Source: Opitutales bacterium
GTDB taxonomy: Bacteria > Verrucomicrobiota > Verrucomicrobiia > Opitutales > T3Sed10-336
DNA: 9,265 nt
Assembly: GCA_007132315.1 (NCBI GenBank)
Contig: SLOW01000304.1
Coordinates: 1 to 9,265 of the forward strand
Direction: 5' to 3'
Part shown: one piece after another, positions 1 through 5,205 of the stretch
How positions within the stretch are numbered: position 1 is the first letter of the stretch
Layout of the letters: each line of letters starts with the position of its first letter
Program-made: the position numbers and the translations under genes
The notes under the pieces: model-generated
The model's database searches: none
Seen by the model: only the letters and a program-made list of their open reading frames with translations
What the model was told of the DNA's origin: nothing

Positions 1-338
1 ACGCCACCCACAAAAAACAGATATTCCGTTCCATCGAGGAGATAGAATCGTTTTTTTCGGACTACGTGCTTACGCTAGTCGACAGCATGGAAAAACATGG
101 ATACGATACAAGCAAAACGACCGACACGGGCAACGCGCTTATCAACAAGGACGGCGAACTCCAAAAAGCGGGATCGGGTAATCACCGTTTCTTTGTCGCC
201 CGAATCGTGGGGGTAAAACCGATTCCGCTTCGGGTTACCGGTGTCCACCAGGAATGGTTCGAACGGCATGTTGATAAGAACGACTGGCTCAAATCTCTGT
301 GCGAACAGTTAAGCCGGGTTGAACGCAACTGTTTGTAA
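1..338 (+). CDS. ParB/sulfiredoxin-like domain protein, C-terminal part (cut by window edge)
   Basis: The reading frame is open from base 3 to the TAA at 336-338. A GTG at 66 could be taken as a start, but the similarity to the second ParB-like protein of this window (2671-3447) begins upstream of it, so the real start lies outside the window. The visible 111 residues contain a D-x-x-G-x-x-x-x-x-x-G-N-H-R-F-F-V-A core, matching the G-R-H-R-L-I-I-A segment of the paralog, followed by a shared K-P-I-P-L-R-V / L-P-T-I-P-V-E-V strand and a W-(F/L)-E segment. This resembles the G-E/H-R-R-x-x-A box of the ParB N-terminal/sulfiredoxin superfamily. No helix-turn-helix DNA-binding part follows, so a partition role is unlikely. 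The gene converges on the sulfotransferase at 468-1292. Exact function is unknown; a nucleotide-binding or kinase-like role is inference. Confidence 0.7.
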   Translation, partial: ATHKKQIFRSIEEIESFFSDYVLTLVDSMEKHGYDTSKTTDTGNALINKDGELQKAGSGNHRFFVARIVGVKPIPLRVTGVHQEWFERHVDKNDWLKSLCEQLSRVERNCL

Positions 339-408
339 CGCCTGAATAATCTATAAATGGTCGATGAAACTGTGCCAACTCCACGTGCATGCTGAATGGG
401 CAGCAGGG

Positions 409-431
409 TTGATTTTTCCGTGACAAATCAA
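409..431. other. AT-rich inverted repeat between convergent genes
   Basis: A perfect 7-bp inverted repeat (TTGATTT at 409-415, AAATCAA at 425-431, 9-nt loop) lies in the 129-nt gap between two convergent genes. Its place suits transcript 3'-end formation on either strand, but the stem is weak and no clear T-tract follows, so terminator function is only a possibility. I see nothing else in 339-467. Confidence 0.3.
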
Positions 432-467
432 TGGTTTCCGAAAGTAGCCCCATTTAATCGCATGCGA

Positions 468-1292
468 TCAATCGATACGCCGACAGCATGCGCTGAAATC
501 GGGGTCATCCTTTCCAAGATACAGCATGTCGATCACCCGGCCAATATATTCAAGGTCTTCCCGGCTAAATAAATCGGTATAACTCGCCCTCCGTCCCGAT
601 CTCACCTTGGCCGAACGCTCATCATTCAAATCGGTCGGCGCCAGGACCGTACCCGCATAATCCGGCGACACTGCAAGTTTTTTCATATTCTCTACAGACC
701 CTTCCCGCACGGCGGCTTCTATCCATTCCTCACGAGGCGGCAAACCGAATGCTTCGATTACCCGACGGAGCGTGCCCGCCGGATCCTGTTTGAGATCTTC
801 GTATGCAAAGGATTTAAATGTTGTAAGCCGTCCGCGCAGGTGAAGCCACATATTGTAATAGCTGACGATATGAACAATTCCACAATGAGGGTGCCGGATG
901 AACTCCGACGGGGTTACGTCCATCACCCTCCTCCGGTAAACCCGATGATGATAAGCCGAATTAAGAATCGCATAAAAATTCCTCTTAAAGAAAATATAAG
1001 GCACGTTTTTTAACATCAGTGTATCAAAGTTCATAACCCCAAAATAGGGCCTCCTGAAATTCCCTCCCATATGTGTCCACACGATGCGATGACGCAAACG
1101 CAGTTTCCTCTCCACGGCAAACACCTGGGGAACGTCGATTCCGAAACATCGCCTCAGATAATCGTTCACCATAAAGCGAAGCCAGGTTCGACCGGACTTC
1201 GGATAACTAACGGCGAAGAATTTTCGCCGCGCCAATCGGATTGATAGCTTGCGCACCCTGGGAACGGATTCAACAGTACGATTTTTTTTCAT
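468..1292 (-). CDS. PAPS-dependent sulfotransferase domain protein
   Basis: A protein of 274 residues predicted to move a sulfuryl group from PAPS to an acceptor, most likely a carbohydrate given the glycosyltransferase next door. The 5'-phosphosulfate loop is clear at residues 30-37 (Y-P-K-S-G-R-T-W). A T-H pair at 73-74 sits where cytosolic-type sulfotransferases carry a K-T/S-H element. The 3'-phosphate-binding segment is at about 101-117 (F-F-K-R-N-F-Y-A-I-L-N-S), with R104 and S112 as the expected ligands. Further family marks are F-A-Y-E-D-L-K at 162-168, F-G-L-P at 182-185, S-V-E-N-M-K-K at 199-205 and a late R-S-G-R-R-A-S-Y segment at 231-238 resembling the R-x-G-x-x-G-x-W end motif. 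The length suits the family. No signal peptide or membrane segment is evident, so it is probably cytosolic. Only a poor GAAGAG touches the ATG, and the frame closes with TGA five codons upstream, fixing the start. The donor is known for the family; the acceptor cannot be read from sequence. Confidence 0.88.
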   Translation of the reverse strand: MKKNRTVESVPRVRKLSIRLARRKFFAVSYPKSGRTWLRFMVNDYLRRCFGIDVPQVFAVERKLRLRHRIVWTHMGGNFRRPYFGVMNFDTLMLKNVPYIFFKRNFYAILNSAYHHRVYRRRVMDVTPSEFIRHPHCGIVHIVSYYNMWLHLRGRLTTFKSFAYEDLKQDPAGTLRRVIEAFGLPPREEWIEAAVREGSVENMKKLAVSPDYAGTVLAPTDLNDERSAKVRSGRRASYTDLFSREDLEYIGRVIDMLYLGKDDPDFSACCRRID

Positions 1293-1420
1293 CTCTTCGA
1301 TTTTTCAGTTAAAACACATTTGGATCGAATAATCTTTCCGTTACGGGAGAATCCGACATTCGACCTCGCCCCTGCAAAGAGATTGGACAATCGTCTCCTG
1401 GCCAAAGTCAAGATTGTCTC

Positions 1421-1440
1421 TTTGGAAGAATCCTTCCAAA
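1421..1440. other. Perfect 8-bp hairpin between glycosyltransferase and sulfotransferase genes
   Basis: TTTGGAAG (1421-1428) and CTTCCAAA (1433-1440) are exact reverse complements separated by 4 nt. The hairpin lies 86 nt past the glycosyltransferase stop and 128 nt before the sulfotransferase start, in a 234-nt gap. No T-run follows on the minus strand, so it is not a textbook intrinsic terminator. It could attenuate or process the transcript, or be a protein-binding site. Confidence 0.4.
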
Positions 1441-1526
1441 TCTGGGGCCGAACCGTTGCCCCGGAAAGAAATGTCAGGGTTTCACCCGGCGAACGTTGCG
1501 GCACAATTGACCGGTCGGCAGCGATA

Positions 1527-2669
1527 CTATTCCGCCCGGTTCCTGTCGTCTCCCGCGTGCGATGTTTCACTATCCGGTACGGTCTCGGAAATGGCTGCCA
1601 GTAGCCGCTCCGAGTAGGTCGACGGATCGTGACGCGCTTTTAATCGTTCACCCAACTCATCCAGAGTCGCAGGCAGGGCAGGATCGGAAAGCGTTTCGAG
1701 CATAAGACGCGCGAGTTTTTCAGCAGACGGCGTTTCAGGGACGAACATAGAAGAGAACCCGCCATAAAGTTCGCCCAGGCCGGGAAGGCCAAACGAGAAG
1801 GACGGCGTTTTTCCCATTAAACCTTCCGCGAGGGTACGCGGAAGCCCTTCGCGGACACTGGTTAGCACAATTGCATCCACCTGGGCGAGGACCTTCTCAA
1901 CCGGATCGACATAACCCAACATCACAACTGCATCAGTAAGACCCAATTCTCTGATCACCCGATTCAATCGGACACAATACTCGGGCTCACCCTCGCCCGC
2001 AAGAGCGAGTCCCCAATGCGGACCGTCAATTCGACGAAGATGGAATAGCGTGTAAACCGCTTCAATCGGATTCTTCCTGCCGTTTAGATCGCCAATGTGG
2101 CCGACCCATCGCGTCATGGATCGGTCCTGTTTCCACCCCGGCACCCTTGTCGCCTCCATTCTAGGAGCGACAATCGGATTGTACACGGTACCAAGGCGGT
2201 CTCGCGGAATCCCGATTTTTTCGAGTTCATCACGAATCACCCGGCTCACACAGACAACGGCGTCCACGCGCTTTAACCCGTATTTTCCGGCTTTCCTCCC
2301 CGTCGCATTCGTGTCCCTTATTATCACTGCGGACCGGGCCTTGGTCGGCACGGCAAGTTTCACCGCGTGCGGCGCCCAACGTAATTCATTTGCGATAATC
2401 ACATCAAATTCACGCGCACCCAATGCCGCCCGCGCATTCTTCAAGCGATGGCTGAATAACAGCCGTTCAAACGCTTTCCTCCAGGCCGGTAGCCGAGCGC
2501 ACACCAAATCCACCCCCAACATCCTGCATTCTTCCGGGAACCAACCCTCTTGCCCGCACAGAACCGTCACGCGATGTTCGTGCGATTCCATCAACGACTT
2601 CAACCCCGCAAGCAGACTGTTTTTCGAACCGCCCCTGCCACCTGTGACTTGAATAAATAGTATACGCAT
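1527..2669 (-). CDS. GT4-family glycosyltransferase (GT-B fold)
   Basis: A 380-residue retaining glycosyltransferase predicted to transfer a sugar from a nucleotide-sugar donor onto a glycan. The N-terminal Rossmann half starts M-R-I-L-F-I-Q and carries a glycine-rich loop at residues 10-15 (G-G-R-G-G-S), where GT4 enzymes bind the acceptor and donor. The C-terminal half begins near W-V-G-H-I-G-D-L-N-G-R-K-N (188-200), giving the basic R198/K199 pair used for donor phosphates, followed by L-A-G-E-G at 223-227. The E-x7-E motif is present (E274 and E282 in E-G-L-P-R-T-L-A-E). No membrane segment is visible. The ATG lies 1 nt after the TAG of the upstream ParB-like gene, so the two are almost certainly co-transcribed and probably coupled. 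The substrate cannot be assigned. Confidence 0.9.
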   Translation of the reverse strand: MRILFIQVTGGRGGSKNSLLAGLKSLMESHEHRVTVLCGQEGWFPEECRMLGVDLVCARLPAWRKAFERLLFSHRLKNARAALGAREFDVIIANELRWAPHAVKLAVPTKARSAVIIRDTNATGRKAGKYGLKRVDAVVCVSRVIRDELEKIGIPRDRLGTVYNPIVAPRMEATRVPGWKQDRSMTRWVGHIGDLNGRKNPIEAVYTLFHLRRIDGPHWGLALAGEGEPEYCVRLNRVIRELGLTDAVVMLGYVDPVEKVLAQVDAIVLTSVREGLPRTLAEGLMGKTPSFSFGLPGLGELYGGFSSMFVPETPSAEKLARLMLETLSDPALPATLDELGERLKARHDPSTYSERLLAAISETVPDSETSHAGDDRNRAE

Positions 2670-2670
2670 C

Positions 2671-3447
2671 CTACTTTGAATACTTCCTCCTTATATCCGT
2701 TAATCCTGCTCGGAAGGCATGACGCCGCGTCCCGCCAAAGCGATTCATGCACTCCTCCAGCCAGGCGACATCTACCGCTTTAACTTCGACCGGTATCGTC
2801 GGCAGTTTAAGAGCCTGTGCGATGATCAAACGATGCCTCCCGTTATTAAATTTAATCAGCTCACCGTTACGATCGACAGCAACGCCTATATGTTCCTTAA
2901 CCTTTCCCGGATCGTAACCGGATTCCAGTATGTTCCGGGCGATTCCAGTGTATTTCGCCAAAAGCGCATCGAGAATCCCCTCTTTGTCCACGATCTTTCC
3001 GTTGACCTTTATAAGGTCTCCTTTACGTATCCTTGTCTTGAACTCGACTACTTCCGGCAATTCACAGAATTGTTTCCTACCGGCAACCACTTCCGGATCC
3101 TCCAGGGATTTTCTCAGGGTTGCATTATAGCTTGTGGATCCGCCGCCCTCCGTCGTTCGTTCATCGGCAATTGAGTCCCAGTCAGTTTGCGTATCGAAAA
3201 GAAACGATTCTTTGATCTTGGCAGCCATCCTGCGATCGGCGCTTCTCTTGATCATTCCGGGATTAATTTCGAGCAAAAGCTCTTTTCGATACCGCAACAG
3301 TACCGGGAAACCGGGCGTCCAGGAAGCCATGGGCCGCGCTGAATCCAGAAACCAGCCAATTTCACCCCTGAGACCAAAGGACCTTTTCAGCCATTTGATT
3401 TCACTCCGCAATCGCTTTAGACGGGATGACAAAGCGGAAAACATCAT
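2671..3447 (-). CDS. ParB/sulfiredoxin-like domain protein of a glycan locus
   Basis: About 258 residues with a ParB N-terminal/sulfiredoxin-like module near the C-terminus. Using the start at 3447, N-G-R-H-R-L-I-I-A lies at 202-210, preceded by G-V-A-V-D-R-N-G-E-L-I (about 188-198) and followed by L-P-T-I-P-V-E-V (215-222). The first ~60 residues are basic and helical in appearance; a glycine/serine stretch near 101-106 may be a linker. There is no helix-turn-helix region as in ParB. I chose 3447 because AGAAGGA (3456-3462) sits 8 nt before it. The longer frame, from an ATG at 3570, would add 41 Arg/Ser-rich residues with a poorly spaced GGAG. The gene is first in the minus-strand run and 1 nt from the glycosyltransferase. 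A related fragment is at 1-338. Relatives of this fold bind or use CTP or ATP (ParB, Srx, SerK, SbnI), so a nucleotide-dependent role in glycan assembly is plausible but inferred. Confidence 0.72.
   Translation of the reverse strand: MMFSALSSRLKRLRSEIKWLKRSFGLRGEIGWFLDSARPMASWTPGFPVLLRYRKELLLEINPGMIKRSADRRMAAKIKESFLFDTQTDWDSIADERTTEGGGSTSYNATLRKSLEDPEVVAGRKQFCELPEVVEFKTRIRKGDLIKVNGKIVDKEGILDALLAKYTGIARNILESGYDPGKVKEHIGVAVDRNGELIKFNNGRHRLIIAQALKLPTIPVEVKAVDVAWLEECMNRFGGTRRHAFRAGLTDIRRKYSK
2683..2690 (-). promoter_or_regulatory. Ribosome binding site candidate for the glycosyltransferase
   Basis: GGAGGAAG lies inside the end of the upstream ParB-like gene. It is a strong Shine-Dalgarno match, but the core GGAGGA is about 15 nt from the ATG, longer than usual. 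With the 1-nt gap between genes, re-initiation after the upstream stop may matter more. Confidence 0.45.
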
Positions 3448-3455
3448 ATTCTTAA

Positions 3456-3462
3456 TCCTTCT
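3456..3462 (-). promoter_or_regulatory. Ribosome binding site that decides the ParB-like start
   Basis: AGAAGGA is followed by an 8-nt spacer and then two consecutive ATG codons (3447 and 3444). It is the best-placed Shine-Dalgarno near this gene and supports the shorter protein over the one starting at 3570. Confidence 0.6.
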
Positions 3463-3570
3463 TTCCAGTGCGCTACGACTGCTCTTCGAACTTTCTCGCG
3501 ATCGCCAACCGGCGCTGACCGCGACGAATCCGAGACGACTGTTCCGCCGAAGATGAGTCGGCGAACCCAT

Positions 3571-3729
3571 GCTCCGTTTACCGAATTCGTTGGCTTTGAC
3601 CTTTCCGTGTACCGTGAATCAACCGTTTGCTTGAAGGAAACCGAAAATATTGAAAATATCTTCTCCGTAACTTCTCTTACTTCGTCAAGAACAACTTGAA
3701 ATCATGGGCGCAAAAACACGACGGGACAC
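3571..3729. promoter_or_regulatory. Divergent intergenic region, probable promoters
   Basis: The ParB-like gene (-) and the P-loop gene (+) face away from each other here, so promoters for both are expected. The stretch around 3641-3660 is clearly AT-rich compared with its surroundings and contains a direct repeat of GAAAATAT (3643-3650 and 3652-3659), which might be part of a -10 region or a regulator site. I could not assign a convincing -35/-10 pair on either strand. Confidence 0.35.
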
Positions 3730-3734
3730 AGGAG
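3730..3734 (+). promoter_or_regulatory. Ribosome binding site that decides the P-loop gene start
   Basis: AGGAG with an 8-nt spacer to the ATG at 3743. The alternative ATG at 3704 has no Shine-Dalgarno and would add 13 residues before the Walker A strand. Confidence 0.65.
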
Positions 3735-3742
3735 ATCCCGGA

Positions 3743-4486
3743 ATGAAACCACTGATAATCGAGTTGATTGGCAGCGGAGGTTCGGGAAAAAGCGCCCTGA
3801 TCGCCGAGCTTCGCAACAATCAGAAGATCTACGCCGGCAAGCCCCGGGGGAACAGGAGGGAACGGCTCGTCCCCTACATCCGGGCTTTGGCCAGGACCGT
3901 TCGCTGCACCGGACAGTTGCCGCCGTCGATTTTCGGCTACCGCCGGATGTTCCGCCGCATCGTGCGGGTGGAACGGGGGCTGCGCTGGTGCGAGTCATTG
4001 CCTCCCGGCACCTACGTAGTGGATGAAGGTCCGTTGAGAACGCTCTCCGACATGATGTGGAATACCCAGGGAGAGCTTAAGGGTTGGAGTAAGTATGCCG
4101 AGGAGGTCATCGAACGGATTGCCGAACTCGATGTGGACCTGGCCGTATGCAGATTGAGCGCCGACGCGCGGACGCGGTACGCTCGACGCAGGAAGAGGTC
4201 GGAGACCAACGAACAGAAGGAAAAGGCTGACCTTGCCGGTTCCGGTTCCTACGAGGAATACAAGGACGCGGAGAAAGCTCGCGGAGGCCCGATTTTCCTG
4301 GCTGATCGAGTGTTTGATGCCCTGCACAAGCGTTTGCCGAAGGGCCTTTTTCTGATCGAGTTGGATAATTCCGGCGACAGGAAAATGGCCGATGTTGCAG
4401 CCGAATTCTCGAGAAAGATCCAGGCGAAATACGAGGGGGAACGGATCAGGAGCGTCAACCCCCGGAACAAACCGGACAAACGATGA
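3743..4486 (+). CDS. P-loop NTPase, small-molecule or nucleotide kinase-like
   Basis: A 247-residue protein that opens with a hydrophobic strand and a perfect Walker A motif, G-S-G-G-S-G-K-S at residues 10-17. A second strand ends in Y-V-V-D-E-G-P-L-R (91-99), with the D-E position typical of the base or acid in kinase-type P-loop proteins. R-L-S-A-D-A-R-T-R-Y-A-R-R-R-K-R (137-152) resembles the arginine-rich lid of nucleoside/nucleotide kinases such as thymidylate kinase, and the segment to about 170 is charged. This order suggests ATP-dependent phosphoryl transfer rather than a AAA+ or ABC motor, but no exact family is recognised. APS kinase is tempting beside a sulfotransferase, yet I see no specific support. 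It is divergent from the glycan run and transcribed alone. The C-terminal ~25 residues are basic and probably disordered. Confidence 0.65.
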   Translation: MKPLIIELIGSGGSGKSALIAELRNNQKIYAGKPRGNRRERLVPYIRALARTVRCTGQLPPSIFGYRRMFRRIVRVERGLRWCESLPPGTYVVDEGPLRTLSDMMWNTQGELKGWSKYAEEVIERIAELDVDLAVCRLSADARTRYARRRKRSETNEQKEKADLAGSGSYEEYKDAEKARGGPIFLADRVFDALHKRLPKGLFLIELDNSGDRKMADVAAEFSRKIQAKYEGERIRSVNPRNKPDKR

Positions 4487-4590
4487 GGCGGAGGGCCTTG
4501 TCCTTCCGCATCGGGCGCGGCTGCAGGGCGCTCTCCAGTCCGCCTTTTCGAACCCCGTTTTCCGAGTCACGAAGATGCTTGCATTTTCCA

Positions 4591-4609
4591 GCCAGCCTAT
4601 TCGGCTGGC
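4591..4609. other. Perfect 7-bp hairpin just before the antitoxin-like remnant
   Basis: GCCAGCC (4591-4597) and GGCTGGC (4603-4609) pair exactly around a 5-nt loop (TATTC), ending 3 nt before an ATG. It could be a decayed terminator for the P-loop gene 105 nt upstream, although only CCTT follows instead of a T-tract, or an operator-like palindrome. It leaves no room for a Shine-Dalgarno in front of that ATG. Confidence 0.45.
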
Positions 4610-4612
4610 CTT

Positions 4613-4702
4613 ATGAAAGAGATCGAAGTCGGCGCGTCTGTAGCGAAAAACCGCTTCTCGGCCCTCATCGACGAAGCGGCGAAGGAACTCGACCTGCAAT
4701 AG
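4613..4702 (+). pseudogene. Remnant of a Phd/YefM-type antitoxin (N-terminal 29 codons)
   Basis: The 29-residue frame reads M-K-E-I-E-V-G-A-S-V-A-K-N-R-F-S-A-L-I-D-E-A-A-K and then stops at TAG. It matches the start of prevent-host-death family antitoxins, where a short first strand is followed by a helix with the pattern (A/E)-A-K-x-x-(F/L)-S-x-L-(I/L)-(D/E)-E. Full antitoxins continue with G-E-x-(V/I)-x-I-T-R-x-G-K-P-V-A and reach about 75-90 residues; here that part is missing and I found no continuation in other frames nearby. There is no Shine-Dalgarno and no toxin gene beside it. I read it as a decayed toxin-antitoxin locus. Because it is short, a chance match remains possible. Confidence 0.5.
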
Positions 4703-4735
4703 CAGGAAACCGGATCGAGATCGGGCTCGCGCTTT

Positions 4736-4767
4736 GGCTTCCTGAAGGGCGGGCTTCCTGAAGGGCG
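4736..4767. repeat. Perfect 16-bp tandem duplication
   Basis: GGCTTCCTGAAGGGCG occurs twice in a row (4736-4751, 4752-4767) with no mismatch. Each unit contains the small palindrome CTTC-CT-GAAG. Likely a slippage product; no function is evident. Confidence 0.75.
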
Positions 4768-4955
4768 GCGCTCCCGCGCAGCCGCAGGGAAGGTGTGCTC
4801 AGGTAACGGGCGTTGCGAAAGAAACGGGCCATCCCTTCCGTTTGGAACGCGTGCGGCCATGCGGGGACCCTCCACGGAAACAGCCGGCCTGAATCGGTTA
4901 AGCCATAGCTGTTTCGATCAAAGCGATGAACCGAGTTCCAATTCCCCGTGAGTTG

Positions 4956-4999
4956 CCGCTCCGTGAGAAGTGGCTTGTAGGCCGCTCCGTGAGGAGCGG
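4956..4999. repeat. Two hairpin-forming repeats with 26-bp spacing (REP-like)
   Basis: CCGCTCCGTGAGGAGCGG (4982-4999) is a perfect 7-bp stem with a GTGA loop. CCGCTCCGTGAGAAGTGG (4956-4973) is the same unit with two changes; one leaves a G-U pair and the other a mismatch. A third partial copy, CCCCGTGAG, is at 4944-4952. The units resemble intergenic REP/MITE-like palindromes; whether they recur in the genome cannot be seen here. Confidence 0.6.
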
Positions 5000-5060
5000 G
5001 TCTCCGCCGCGGGCCTGGAGTGATGACGTCTTGGGCACACACAACCTCGAGCGCCCAAAC

Positions 5061-5079
5061 TTGAACCTTCATGGTTCGA
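5061..5079. repeat. Small inverted repeat upstream of glycosyltransferase gene
   Basis: TTGAACC (5061-5067) and GGTTCGA (5073-5079) form a 7-bp stem with one G-T wobble and a 5-nt loop. It lies about 130 nt upstream of the glycosyltransferase start and could be a regulator site or part of the repeat cluster. Confidence 0.35.
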
Positions 5080-5205
5080 CGTTGCGCGTACCTTTCCCTT
5101 CGTCCGCGACCGAGCCCTCTGAAACCAGCCTAAAAAAAGCAGCGTTGCCCGTCGCGAAATGACCCGCCATCGTGCCCGGGAACAACCTAACGGAAATTCC
5201 TCATT

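Larger units (their letters stand above)
4487..5205. other. 719-nt region without an intact gene
   Basis: No reading frame here has recognisable protein content except the short antitoxin-like remnant at 4613-4702. The region contains a perfect hairpin (4591-4609), a 16-bp tandem duplication (4736-4767), paired hairpin repeats (4956-4999) and a small inverted repeat (5061-5079). It looks like a site where repeats and gene debris collect. The region must also hold the promoter of the glycosyltransferase at 5206, which I could not pinpoint. Confidence 0.55.

Noticed and set aside
2095..2652. Plus-strand open frame of 185 codons
   Set aside because: Antisense to the GT4 glycosyltransferase, with no domain or ribosome site.
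2671..3447. Chromosome or plasmid partition gene parB
   Set aside because: No parA neighbour, no helix-turn-helix domain, no parS-like site seen, and the gene is fused into a glycan operon by a 1-nt junction.
3995..4699. Minus-strand open frame of 234 codons
   Set aside because: It is antisense to the P-loop gene with its clear Walker A motif and covers the antitoxin remnant; its residue make-up is unlike a folded protein.
4944..4999. Possible CRISPR array
   Set aside because: Only two full repeats of 18 nt with an 8-nt interval; each is a self-contained hairpin and no cas gene is present.
4950..5030. Possible tRNA gene
   Set aside because: The hairpins look tRNA-like at first, but there is no acceptor stem, T-loop GTTCRA in the right place or anticodon arm.
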